Shown: piece after piece, positions 35,009-43,053 of the stretch
How the letters are laid out: each line of letters begins with the position of its first letter
Position numbering within the stretch: the stretch's first letter is position 1
Assembly (NCBI RefSeq): GCF_004353905.1
Contig: NZ_SMOD01000050.1
Location: forward strand, 1-52,912
Source: Paraburkholderia guartelaensis
GTDB taxonomy: Bacteria > Pseudomonadota > Gammaproteobacteria > Burkholderiales > Burkholderiaceae
Length of the DNA stretch: 52,912 bases
Reading direction: 5' to 3'
Notes under the pieces: model-generated
Databases searched by the model: none
The model's input: the letters and a program-made list of their open reading frames with translations, nothing else
What the model was told of the DNA's origin: nothing
Translations under genes and position numbers: made by a program

Positions 35009-35095
35009 GAACTCGTCTTCGGTCGCTGCGAAGCGCGCAATCGGCATTCCCGCGCGTGGAGGGCATGAACAGCCGCCCGGCGGGGATAGCAAGCC

Positions 35096-35326
35096 TTAAA
35101 AGCCGCCGGAGCCCTTGCCGAGGGTGTCGATATCGATCTCGAGGGCGCGGCAGACGTCGCGCACGAACTCATCCATGGCAGCCGTGCACTCGGGGCTCCC
35201 CGCCGGGAAGTCCTCGGGATTCTTCTTGCCCTGCGCACGGCGGATGATGCGAATGCTCGCCTCGAGCGCGCGCGCCTCAGCCCAGATGGGAAGTTTGTCG
35301 GGATAGTCAGGATGTTTGCGCGCCAT
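35096..35326 (-). CDS. Small hypothetical protein (76 residues)
   Basis: Soluble protein, MARKHPDYPDKLPIWAEARA, with a charged helical centre (R-I-I-R-R-A-Q-G-K-K-N-P-E-D-F-P) and an acidic second half. Codon bias is typical of the region. It lies 87 bp upstream of the secreted protein on the same strand. No family recognised; no catalytic motif seen. The upstream 206 bp (35327-35532) hold nothing else I can identify. Confidence 0.6.
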   Translation of the reverse strand: MARKHPDYPDKLPIWAEARALEASIRIIRRAQGKKNPEDFPAGSPECTAAMDEFVRDVCRALEIDIDTLGKGSGGF

Positions 35327-35532
35327 GACTGGTATTTCGGCAACGGCTACGCGAACTTTAGGCCGGAGCAGCGAGCACACGGCGGCACGCGAATGCATGC
35401 CAACCGATCAACACGGATCCCCGTCAGCGGGACATCCACATAGTTGAGGAAGCCAAACGTTTGCGCCGGCATCATTCCGTTGAGACTGGCCGCACTGCTG
35501 TTGGCAAGCCCCCCTTTATCCGATGCGCATCA

Positions 35533-36336
35533 TCAAGCGTGCCGCTGAAATTCGGCAATGGCCCGCCACATAGCGACCGGGCTCGAATACATGGGGAAAT
35601 GCCCGCAATCCGCAATTTCGGCCAACACCACGCCCTGCTCGCGAATGTGATCGAGGTACGAAAGCGAAGCGTTCTGCTCCCCGTACATGAACATCCGCGG
35701 AAACGGCAAACCGAGGAATTTCTGCATCAAGTCGCCGTTATCGGAGAGATCGACCATCGACCGGAAAATCGGCCCCACTGCCTCGGCCCTGACCTTGTAG
35801 CGCAAACTCGCAGCATAGAGCGCACTCGCATAAGCCGGAGCATGGCGCGTGCGCTCTATGAAATCGCTGAAAAAGCGCTCGGCGTCCGCGCGCGGATAGT
35901 CCACGATCTGCCTGCTGAGAAAGCAGTCCTCGGGGGCGATATTGCCTTCGATATCCACGAAGCTGAGCACGCGCTCCGGGTGCCGGTGGGCGAGCATGAG
36001 CGCGGTCAGGCCGCCCATGGAGTGTCCGACCAGATGGAAGCGACTAAAACCGACCCGTTCCAGCACCGCGAGCGCGGTATCGACGAGAAACGGAATGTCG
36101 ATTTTCGAAAGATCGGCACACTGCGTTTCGCCGCAGCCCGGGGCGTCGTACGCGACAAACGGGTGCCCCTCGAACGCCGCGTAACGCACGATATCCGCGT
36201 AGTCCTCTTTCGTGGACCCGAACCCGTGAAGGAACACGATGGGAGCCTTATCGCCCTCGCGATGAATGGCGGAGATTTCGAGCGCCGTGCCGTCCACATC
36301 GAACGACAACGCCGAATGGGTAAATTCCTGAGGCAT
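35533..36336 (-). CDS. Alpha/beta hydrolase
   Basis: Cytosolic hydrolase of 267 residues. The oxyanion-loop segment is F-L-H-G-F-G-S-T-K-E-D-Y (about 34-45), the nucleophile elbow is G-H-S-M-G-G, and the catalytic His is in D-C-G-H-F-P-M-Y near the C-terminus. An acid residue is present in the cap-to-helix region. ATG 36336 lies 5 bp beyond the aminotransferase stop and uses a GGAG within the overlap. It is the third gene of the RraA-like/aminotransferase/hydrolase operon. Probably a carbon-carbon or ester hydrolase in a small catabolic pathway. Confidence 0.9.
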   Translation of the reverse strand: MPQEFTHSALSFDVDGTALEISAIHREGDKAPIVFLHGFGSTKEDYADIVRYAAFEGHPFVAYDAPGCGETQCADLSKIDIPFLVDTALAVLERVGFSRFHLVGHSMGGLTALMLAHRHPERVLSFVDIEGNIAPEDCFLSRQIVDYPRADAERFFSDFIERTRHAPAYASALYAASLRYKVRAEAVGPIFRSMVDLSDNGDLMQKFLGLPFPRMFMYGEQNASLSYLDHIREQGVVLAEIADCGHFPMYSSPVAMWRAIAEFQRHA

Positions 36337-36341
36337 CGTGG

Positions 36342-37562
36342 TCACTCCGCAAGCGTGTGGCAGAAATTCTGGATGGCAGCGCAAGCATGCCGCAACGACA
36401 CATCGTCCAGCGCATAGGCAATACGAATATAGGGGCCCAGTCCGAACGCGCTGCCGTGCACCGTGGCGACACCGGTTTCGTCGAGCAACGCACTGGAAAC
36501 TGCTTCGTCATCCTTGAGATATGTGCCGCCTCGCGTCGTCTTGCCGATCAGGTCATCGCACGAGGCAAAGGCGTAGAACGCGCCTTGCGGCGTCTCGCAG
36601 CGCATGCCCGGCGCCTTGTTCAGTTGATCGACCACGAGATCGCGCCTTTGCTGAAATACCCTGCGCGAGCGCTCGACGAAATCCTGCGGCCCGCTTAGCG
36701 CAGCCAGCGCGGCATGCTGCGAAATGGTCGATGCGCCGGACGTTTGCTGGCCCTGCAGTTTTTCCATCGCGTCGATCAGCCAGCGTGGACCGGTACAGAA
36801 GCCGATGCGCCAGCCCGTCATCGCATACGCCTTCGATACGCCGTTCATCGTCAGCACGCGCTCACGCAACCGGGCTTCGACCTGGGCAACCGTAAAAAAT
36901 TCGAGGCCGTCGAAAATCAAATGCTCATAGATATCGTCGGAAAGTACGAGCACCTGCGGATGGGCGAGCAGCACTTGCGCAAGCTGCTGCAACTCAGCAC
37001 GGCTGTAGACCGCACCGGTCGGATTGGATGGCGAATTCAGAATCAGCCAGCGTGTGCGCGGCGTAATCGCGGCGTGCAGCGCATCGGCGGTCAGCTTGAA
37101 GCCACTTTGTGCGCCGCACGGCACGATTACCGCGCGGGCGCCGCACAACTGCACGATCTCGGGGTAGCTCACCCAATACGGCGCGGGGACGATAACCTCG
37201 TCGCCCTCATTGAGCGTCGCGGCGAGTGCATTGAAGATCACCTGCTTTCCGCCGCTGCATACGAGCGTATCGCGCCAGTCCACGTCGAGCCGGTTTTCAC
37301 GCTGAAACTTGCCGGCGATGGCTTCACGCAACGCCCGCAGCCCTGCGACTTGCGTATAGCGCGTATGGCCGGCTCGAATGGCGGCGATGCCGGCTTCGCA
37401 CACGTGCTGGGGGGTGTCGAAATCCGGCTCGCCCGCGCTGAGCGAAATGACGGCCGCGCCGCTCGCGCGCCGCGCGGCCACACGGTCCATGACCTTGTAC
37501 GTGGCCGAAGGCTTCGCTGCCGCGAGGAAGCGGTTCAGTGGGGGGAGTTTTGTGTCGCTCAT
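36342..37562 (-). CDS. Class I PLP-dependent aminotransferase (AspC-type)
   Basis: Aminotransferase of 406 residues. The N-terminal S-L-S-A-G-E-P-D-F-D-T-P block, the N-S-P-S-N-P-T-G motif, the Asp/Tyr in L-S-D-D-I-Y-E-H and the PLP lysine in M-N-G-V-S-K-A-Y-A-M-T-G-W-R are all present. It is the aspartate/aromatic-like subgroup Ib. Its ATG overlaps the stop of the RraA-like gene by 4 bp. In this operon it may make or consume a 2-oxo acid handled by the RraA-like protein. Amino donor unknown. Confidence 0.92.
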   Translation of the reverse strand: MSDTKLPPLNRFLAAAKPSATYKVMDRVAARRASGAAVISLSAGEPDFDTPQHVCEAGIAAIRAGHTRYTQVAGLRALREAIAGKFQRENRLDVDWRDTLVCSGGKQVIFNALAATLNEGDEVIVPAPYWVSYPEIVQLCGARAVIVPCGAQSGFKLTADALHAAITPRTRWLILNSPSNPTGAVYSRAELQQLAQVLLAHPQVLVLSDDIYEHLIFDGLEFFTVAQVEARLRERVLTMNGVSKAYAMTGWRIGFCTGPRWLIDAMEKLQGQQTSGASTISQHAALAALSGPQDFVERSRRVFQQRRDLVVDQLNKAPGMRCETPQGAFYAFASCDDLIGKTTRGGTYLKDDEAVSSALLDETGVATVHGSAFGLGPYIRIAYALDDVSLRHACAAIQNFCHTLAE

Positions 37563-38218
37563 CGAACCGCGATCGCCTCGAATTCCTTGTCGTGCATGAC
37601 GTCCGCAACCGGGCGCCCTGCGCGCACGGCCGCCACCATACCGTCTTGACGGCGCGCGATCCGCTCACCGAGCGCCAGCACCGCTTCTATGTGGCCTTCG
37701 GAAACGAACACCGTGCCGCATCGATCCGCGATCACATAGTCGTTTTCGTGCACGGTGACGCCCGCCATTTGCACCGGCTCGCCCGAGTCGATCTGGACCA
37801 CGCGATTGCGCGCGCTGATCATCGTGACGCCCCGGCCGTAGACCGGGTAGCCGATCGCCTCGCTGCCTTCGATATCGCGGCTCATGCCGTCGATGACGGA
37901 GCCGCGAATCCGCTTCGTCGTGGCGGCATTGGCAAGGATGTCGCCCCAGCAGGAAACGCCCTCCACGCCGCCCGCGATCACCAGCACGCGATCGTTCGTC
38001 GTGACCGCGTCGACGACGGGAGAAATAAGGTGCACGCCGGGCTCGGTATCTTGCTTCGGCCCGAGCAAGACGGTGCTGGCGCGGCCGACGATCTTCGGGC
38101 AGTCCCAAAGCGGACGCAGGCCATAAGTCGCGCCGCGCAGACCGAGAAAGTCGAGCGCATCGGAAACCGTGTTGGTGTCCAGTGATGCAAGTCGATCGAG
38201 GAAGGAAGGCGTGGTCAT
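37559..38218 (-). CDS. RraA-like protein (4-hydroxy-4-methyl-2-oxoglutarate aldolase/oxaloacetate decarboxylase family)
   Basis: Protein of 219 residues of the RraA/HMG-aldolase superfamily. It has T-N-T-V-S-D-A-L-D-F-L-G near 15, the conserved G-G-V-E-G-V-S-C-W-G-D block, and the metal-binding G-M-S-R-D-I-E-G segment followed by G-Y-P-V-Y-G-R-G. Many members are Mg-dependent aldolases or decarboxylases of 2-oxo diacids rather than RNase E inhibitors. Operon context with an aminotransferase favours the enzymatic role. It is the first gene of the operon, divergent from a LysR gene. Start ATG 38218; the longer frame crosses the promoter. Confidence 0.88.
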   Translation of the reverse strand: MTTPSFLDRLASLDTNTVSDALDFLGLRGATYGLRPLWDCPKIVGRASTVLLGPKQDTEPGVHLISPVVDAVTTNDRVLVIAGGVEGVSCWGDILANAATTKRIRGSVIDGMSRDIEGSEAIGYPVYGRGVTMISARNRVVQIDSGEPVQMAGVTVHENDYVIADRCGTVFVSEGHIEAVLALGERIARRQDGMVAAVRAGRPVADVMHDKEFEAIAVR

Positions 38219-38285
38219 CACACTCGGCTCCGTTGGAAAGTGCAGTAATCCTCGCGTCGATAGTCTGATATGTAAATTTCCCATT

Positions 38286-38304
38286 TCGTATCTCGGTGAT
38301 ACGA
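38286..38304. promoter_or_regulatory. LysR-box candidate in the divergent promoter
   Basis: TCGTATC-TCGGT-GATACGA is a perfect inverted repeat with 7-bp arms, containing ATC-N5-GAT and a T-N11-A core. It lies between the RraA-like gene and the LysR gene, the expected binding site for the latter. Confidence 0.7.
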
Positions 38305-38344
38305 TTTCCGGAACAGCAATCGGCCACCGGAAAATACGACCACC

Positions 38345-39277
38345 ATGAACAATACGATCGACTTCAGGCTGATACGGCAGCTATGGATGTTCCTCGCAGT
38401 CGCCGAGGAACAGCATTTCGGACGCGCAGCCCAACGCCTGAACATGTCACAGCCGCCGCTCACGGAACAGATCAAGGTGCTCGAGCAATCGCTCAAGCTG
38501 GAACTGTTCTACCGCTCCCGTCAGGGCACACAACTCAGCCCGGCCGGCGCCGCGATACTGCCGGCCGTTCGGCAATTCGCCGGGCAGGTCGAACGGCTGG
38601 AGCGCGTCGTGCGCGAAGTCGCCGCCGGTCAGTCGGGTGTGTTGCACGTCGGGGCCATCACCTCCGCAATGCTCGAAACGGTGCCACCCGTGCTGGATGC
38701 GCTCAAACGCGCTCACCCGCAACTGACCGTGCTCGTCAAGGAAATCGATAGCGTCGACGCCATTCACATGCTCGAAGCCGGCGAACTCGATCTCGCGTTC
38801 GTGCGCATCGACGGCGAGGTGGGAAGCGGCATCGCCACGATGCCGCTGGCCGAGGACCGGCTGGCTGTGGCGCTGCCGAAGGACCATCCCCTGGCCGCCC
38901 TGCCCCGCGTGCGGCTGCAAGCGCTCGCCGGCGAGCAACTGGTGATGTCGTCACGACAGGTCAGCCCGGTTTATTTCGATTTCCTGACTTCCGTTTGCCG
39001 CTCGCACGGCCTGACGCCGCACGTCACGCACGAAGTGCGCACGGTCACTTCGCAAATTGCCTATGTCGGCTGCGGCCAGGGCGTGGCGCTCGTCCCGTCG
39101 TCGATGCGCAGGCTCGCGCCCGGTAATGTGGTCGTACGGCCGTTGAAAGAAAAAATTTCGGTGGTCACGGCGGCACTGCTTTGGAACACGCATCGTCACC
39201 ACCCGATGGTCGATGAAGTCGTCGCATCGTTGAAGAAACGAAAGGCGCGAACACCGACAGACACGTTGAAAGCCTGA
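38345..39277 (+). CDS. LysR-family transcriptional regulator
   Basis: Regulator of 310 residues. The winged helix is F-L-A-V-A-E-E-Q-H-F-G-R-A-A-Q-R-L-N-M-S-Q-P-P-L-T-E-Q-I (about 16-43), followed by the linker helix and a LysR substrate-binding domain (about 96-300). The E-E-x-H-F-G-R-A-A form is common in regulators of aromatic and organic-acid catabolism (BenM/CatR group). Divergent from the RraA-like operon across 126 bp with a LysR box. Inducer unknown, likely an intermediate of that operon. Confidence 0.94.
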   Translation: MNNTIDFRLIRQLWMFLAVAEEQHFGRAAQRLNMSQPPLTEQIKVLEQSLKLELFYRSRQGTQLSPAGAAILPAVRQFAGQVERLERVVREVAAGQSGVLHVGAITSAMLETVPPVLDALKRAHPQLTVLVKEIDSVDAIHMLEAGELDLAFVRIDGEVGSGIATMPLAEDRLAVALPKDHPLAALPRVRLQALAGEQLVMSSRQVSPVYFDFLTSVCRSHGLTPHVTHEVRTVTSQIAYVGCGQGVALVPSSMRRLAPGNVVVRPLKEKISVVTAALLWNTHRHHPMVDEVVASLKKRKARTPTDTLKA

Positions 39278-39413
39278 TGAAAAATAGGGACCGCGACGAC
39301 GACAATAATGAAAAGCGCGCGGTTTCCTCCAGAAATAATGCGAGCGGTCGTAAACGAAGCTATTCCATTTCATTCCCGGCAGTTGCGACGGGACGGCATC
39401 GACTCGCAAGACA

Positions 39414-41348
39414 ATGTTCAATGTTGTGGCCCAGTATTGGGGAACGATTCGGCGCACTTTCATCGCCGGAAACAGCACGGCACTGAAGCTGGCGCAGTTG
39501 CGCGTGATGATCTATCAGTTACCCATGATGTATGGGCTGCTGGTCGTCAACACGTGGGGCATGGTGCTGCCCCACGAGAACGAGATTCCTGCCTGGCAAG
39601 GCGTGATCTGTCCGCTCGTGCTCACGGCATTTTGCTCCGTACGCGTGCTCTCCTGGTTGCGGCTCTCCAGGATCCATGTCAGCGCGGAAGATGCGGCCAC
39701 GATCCTGCGCAATTCCGGCAGGCTCGCCTGGGTCTTCTCCATCTCGTTCACGGCATGGTCGCTCTCCCTGCTGCCTCATGGCGGCGCGGCGTTCAAGCTT
39801 CATGTCGCCTTTTACATGGCCATTACGGTCATCGGCGTCATCTTCTGCCTGATGAACGTCGTCAAGGCAGCGTTCACCGTCACGGCCATCGTCAACGGCG
39901 CGCTCGTCATCACGTTCCTGAGTTCGGGAAACGGCGTATTCCAGGCGATCGCAATCGATACGTCACTGGTTTCGCTGGCGATGCTGGTCGTTGCATTCAC
40001 GCAATTCAAGAATTTTTCGGATCTCGTGGCAACGCAACGCGAAAACAAGCGCCTCGCGAATGTCGACAGCCTCACGAATCTCCCCAACCGGCGGGCCTTT
40101 TTCGCCTCGCTCGACAAGCATTTCGATGCCGCCATGGCATCGGGCGGCCAGCTCGCGGTGGGCCTCATCGATCTCGACGGTTTCAAGTCCGTCAACGATA
40201 TTCACGGCCACTCGCTGGGAGACCACGTGCTGGCCGAAGTCGCGTCGCGCTTCGCCAAAGCGGCGCGCGGCACGATAACCCTCGCGAGGCTGGGCGGCGA
40301 CGAATTCGGCGTCATTGTCACGGACGACTGCACGGACGCCGGCCTCTCGGAACTCGGTCGCACCATCTGCGATGTGTTTCATTGTCCCGTCCTTGTTGGC
40401 GAAATTTCCGTTCGGCTCGGGGCGACGATCGGTTTCTCCACCTATCCGCACATTTCGCGCAACAAGGCGGATCTGTTCGAAACAGCGGATTACGCGCTTT
40501 ACGAAGGCAAGCGCCGTTCGCGCGGCTCGGTGACCATCTTTTCGGAAACGCACCGCAACGCCATCATTCGCGAGTCGCAGATTGCCCAGGCGCTGCGCTC
40601 CCCCGATCTCGCCAGCGAGCTTTACCTCGCTTTCCAGCCGATCTACTCGCTCGACCGCCAGCGCACCGTCGGTTTCGAAGCCCTGGCGCGCTGGCGCAGT
40701 GCGTTGCTTGGCACGGTCCCACCCGGCGAATTCATTCCTGCCGCAGAGCGCAACGGGGTCATCAACGGCTTGACCCTCGCGCTGTTTGCCAAGGCCCTGG
40801 CCTGCGCGAAGCAATGGCCAGCGCATATCGGCTTGTCCTTCAACCTCTCCGCGCACGATTTCGCCAGCGAGTCCGCGGTGAAAGAGTTGGCGCAGTGCAT
40901 TGTCAGCAGCGGCATCGACCCGGCCCGGCTCGACTTCGAGATCACCGAAACCGCGATGGCCAAGGACTTCGAGCAGGTCGAGAAAGCGGCCAAGGTACTG
41001 CGTGCGCTCGGCTGCGGTTTGTCAGTCGACGATTTCGGCACCGGCTATTCGAGCCTCTCTTACCTGTGCAAGCTTCCACTCACGAGTCTGAAGATCGACA
41101 GGATGTTCGTGAGCGGTCTCAAGGAGCGCACGACGGCATTCACCGTGGTTCGGACGCTGCTCAATCTCAGCCGGCAGATGTCACTCGACTGCATCGTCGA
41201 AGGGGTGGAAACGGCGGCCGAACTGCAAACGGTCGCGGCGCTCGGGGCGACACTCATTCAGGGCTACTATTGTTCCCGCCCGATGGAGGCGTCGGCAGTG
41301 GCGGCTTATCTGGAGCGCGAGAATGAGGGCGAAGCGGTGCCTCAGTGA
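39414..41348 (+). CDS. Membrane-bound GGDEF-EAL cyclic-di-GMP protein
   Basis: Protein of 644 residues. The N-terminal 205 residues hold about six hydrophobic helices, a membrane sensor region. A GGDEF domain (about 215-380) has the intact signature at 294-298 (R-L-G-G-D-E-F). The allosteric I-site position reads R-G-T-I instead of RxxD, so product inhibition is probably lost. An EAL domain (about 400-635) has E-A-L at 422-424, N-L-S-A-H-D, I-T-E-T-A, D-D-F-G-T-G-Y-S-S, L-K-I-D and E-G-V-E-T, so the phosphodiesterase site looks complete. Both activities are possible. ATG 39414 is chosen; another long frame over the same bases is a shadow. Monocistronic. It should adjust c-di-GMP and thus motility or biofilm. 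Confidence 0.93.
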   Translation: MFNVVAQYWGTIRRTFIAGNSTALKLAQLRVMIYQLPMMYGLLVVNTWGMVLPHENEIPAWQGVICPLVLTAFCSVRVLSWLRLSRIHVSAEDAATILRNSGRLAWVFSISFTAWSLSLLPHGGAAFKLHVAFYMAITVIGVIFCLMNVVKAAFTVTAIVNGALVITFLSSGNGVFQAIAIDTSLVSLAMLVVAFTQFKNFSDLVATQRENKRLANVDSLTNLPNRRAFFASLDKHFDAAMASGGQLAVGLIDLDGFKSVNDIHGHSLGDHVLAEVASRFAKAARGTITLARLGGDEFGVIVTDDCTDAGLSELGRTICDVFHCPVLVGEISVRLGATIGFSTYPHISRNKADLFETADYALYEGKRRSRGSVTIFSETHRNAIIRESQIAQALRSPDLASELYLAFQPIYSLDRQRTVGFEALARWRSALLGTVPPGEFIPAAERNGVINGLTLALFAKALACAKQWPAHIGLSFNLSAHDFASESAVKELAQCIVSSGIDPARLDFEITETAMAKDFEQVEKAAKVLRALGCGLSVDDFGTGYSSLSYLCKLPLTSLKIDRMFVSGLKERTTAFTVVRTLLNLSRQMSLDCIVEGVETAAELQTVAALGATLIQGYYCSRPMEASAVAAYLERENEGEAVPQ

Positions 41349-41447
41349 GCGAAGGGCTGACGAGTAGTCCGCATACCAGAATGGCTGCTGAACTGGTTAT
41401 GCGGCTGCGCCCGGCCTACGATGTGCCGAACTATCACGGAGCCCATC

Positions 41448-41762
41448 ATGAAGCGCTTTCACATCGCACTGGCCGTTTCGGACCTCGAAGCGTCGATCGC
41501 AGACTATAGCCAGCGGCTCGGACAGCCACCGTCAGCCGTCGTGCCAGGCCAGTACGCGATGTGGCGCACCGACCTCCTCAACTTTTCGATCAACGAGAAG
41601 CCGGCGCAAGCGGGAATGCTGCGCCATGTCGGATTCGAAGACGACGCGGCAACCGGCTATTCGAGCAGTGTCGATGTGAACGGCCTCGAATGGGAGTTGT
41701 TTTCGGCAGCCGAGCAAGACGAGCGCATCGTCAATGCTTACGGGGTGCCAGTCAAGTCATGA
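41448..41762 (+). CDS. Small VOC-family (glyoxalase-like) protein
   Basis: Protein of 104 residues with one vicinal-oxygen-chelate-like half, M-K-R-F-H-I-A-L-A-V-S-D-L-E-A-S-I-A-D-Y-S-Q-R-L-G, and a metal-side D-V-N-G-L-E-W-E-L-F near the C-terminus. The candidate ligands are His5, a His in M-L-R-H-V-G-F and the Glu of W-E-L-F. It is shorter than most VOC proteins (about 120-140), so it may be a minimal member. The start at 41448 avoids an upstream non-conserved extension. Function unknown; some relatives act on arsenicals or metals. Confidence 0.75.
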   Translation: MKRFHIALAVSDLEASIADYSQRLGQPPSAVVPGQYAMWRTDLLNFSINEKPAQAGMLRHVGFEDDAATGYSSSVDVNGLEWELFSAAEQDERIVNAYGVPVKS

Positions 41763-41776
41763 CGAGTGCGCATCGC

Positions 41777-42190
41777 TCAGCCGGTTAAAGCGCCCAGGCA
41801 GCGGCCACACGAACGCGCCTGGCCCAGCCGCAGGCGCCCGGCGCTCACGGTCACCTCATTGCCGCAATCGCACCGGCAAACCCACATGCCGTCGCCCGCA
41901 TAGCGATCCGTCGTGAGCTGGCCGAACACCTCGCCGCCCTTCAGCGCAGGCGAGCCCGGCCGCGAGCGCCACACGCGGCGCTGCTCACGGCAACCGCAAT
42001 CGCGCGTTTGGCCGCCCTCCACGGCAGCCAGCGCGACCGTGACGTGGGCGCCGCACCGGCACCGCCAGAGCCACACGCCGGCGCCGCGATATTGCAGCGC
42101 GACGAGATCGCCGAAGGCGCGTCCGGAAACGTCGCGATACGGCGGAAAGGGCCATTCAGGCGGCAAGGGGGGACGAATACGCTGGTTCAC
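41777..42190 (-). CDS. Cysteine-rich protein with two tandem zinc-ribbon-like modules
   Basis: Protein of 137 residues. Two similar modules are visible: W-L-W-R-C-R-C-G-A-H-V-T-V followed 13 residues later by D-C-G-C (about 41-67), and M-W-V-C-R-C-D-C-G-N-E-V-T-V followed by S-C-G-R-C (about 101-130). Each provides four cysteines suited to zinc. The spacing resembles single-module phage- and plasmid-encoded proteins with W-x-C-x-C-D-C-G-N. A basic linker (R-R-V-W-R-S-R-P-G) joins the modules. I do not recognise a named two-module family. It may bind nucleic acid. Convergent with the VOC gene, 14 bp apart. Confidence 0.65.
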   Translation of the reverse strand: MNQRIRPPLPPEWPFPPYRDVSGRAFGDLVALQYRGAGVWLWRCRCGAHVTVALAAVEGGQTRDCGCREQRRVWRSRPGSPALKGGEVFGQLTTDRYAGDGMWVCRCDCGNEVTVSAGRLRLGQARSCGRCLGALTG

Positions 42191-42497
42191 GACAGGTAGA
42201 TGGGATTCGGCGTCCTGGTCTCAAGGGTATCCGGCCGTCTTCGCTATGCGGGCGCGCGGCCCGGCAAAGAGGGGCGGATCATCCCGCACGGTCGGCGGGT
42301 CGCCGACTCGTTACGGGTTATCTGAGTATTTTGGCATCTCACGTCACGAATGATAAATCGTGAACGTCCAGGCAGTTGGGGTGGACGCTGGTGGACCCGG
42401 CCAGGTTGGACCCGGCCAGGCCCGGACTATGCGCCTCATCAGCGTCAACGCAGACAGACAGACATCCGGCCTGATCTGATGAGCCAGGAGCAAAGTG
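42191..42497. other. Gene-poor stretch with a 14-bp tandem duplication
   Basis: No gene is convincing in these 307 bp. TGGACCCGGCCAGG occurs twice in tandem (42392-42405 and 42407-42420). An inverted repeat, TCACGA and TCGTGA around 8 bases, lies at 42344-42363. AGGAG at its right end serves the microprotein gene at 42498. Confidence 0.55.
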
Positions 42498-42665
42498 ATG
42501 CTTACCTTACCGATCTTTCTAATAGCTTTCTTCGCGATCATCGTGGCGATGCACCGCGGCGTGACCCGGAAGGCAGACACGAAACTCCGCGAGCAATTCG
42601 ACGCGCAAGGCAGAGGCGCAGAGGTGTCGCGCGAGTTGATGCGCAATTCGGGCTATAGCGTCTGA
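42498..42665 (+). CDS. Single-pass membrane microprotein (55 residues)
   Basis: A 55-residue frame with a near-ideal AGGAG seven bases upstream of the ATG. The protein starts MLTLPIFLIAFFAIIVAM, one hydrophobic helix. A basic, then charged cytoplasmic tail follows (H-R-G-V-T-R-K-A-D-T-K-L-R-E-Q-F-D). It has no cysteine or known motif. The strong ribosome site and clear amphipathic design make it likely to be expressed. Function unknown. Confidence 0.65.
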   Translation: MLTLPIFLIAFFAIIVAMHRGVTRKADTKLREQFDAQGRGAEVSRELMRNSGYSV

Positions 42666-42673
42666 GTTTCTGA

Positions 42674-42913
42674 CTACGCCGAAGCGAACTGAACCGCATC
42701 GGTACTGAATACGGCCCGAACCAGTTTCGTCGACCCGGGCGACTCGAACCACGCACAGGAAAGCTGCGGACCGAATGCCGTCGGGACGACCTGGTTCACC
42801 GTCATCAACGGGCCGCCTGAACACAGGCGCACCGTCCTGCCTTTGAATCGCGCAGCGACCGAACTCAATGTTTCGGAACGCAAATCCCTGTGGATCGCAC
42901 AAACTGCGGACAT
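42674..42913 (-). CDS. YodC/DUF2158-family small protein
   Basis: Protein of 79 residues. The segment G-R-T-V-R-L-C-S-G-G-P-L-M-T-V-N-Q-V and the following C-A-W-F are the recognisable YodC-like (DUF2158) pattern, usually V-R-L-K-S-G-G-P-x-M-T-V. Here Lys is replaced by Cys and an extra N-terminal 25 residues are present. GGGAGGAAAC directly precedes the ATG at 42913, an excellent ribosome site. Molecular function of the family is unknown. Convergent with the microprotein gene, 8 bp apart. Confidence 0.8.
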   Translation of the reverse strand: MSAVCAIHRDLRSETLSSVAARFKGRTVRLCSGGPLMTVNQVVPTAFGPQLSCAWFESPGSTKLVRAVFSTDAVQFASA

Positions 42914-43053
42914 GTTTCCTCCCGGATTCCCGCGGCTCGCTGACGAAGCGCCCCCGCTTTCGACAACGTCTGGAACCCGTATATTCGCCCGTGTCCGCAT
43001 GCGCCGAATATAAAGTTTTCGCCTTCATATCGGAACAAATTCGACATCGAACG

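Noticed and set aside
39308..41326. 672-codon plus-strand frame overlapping the GGDEF-EAL gene.
   Set aside because: Frame-shifted shadow; all catalytic motifs are in the other frame starting at 39414.
42350..42658. 102-codon plus-strand frame overlapping the microprotein.
   Set aside because: Arg-rich composition and no ribosome site; the 55-residue frame has AGGAG at proper spacing.
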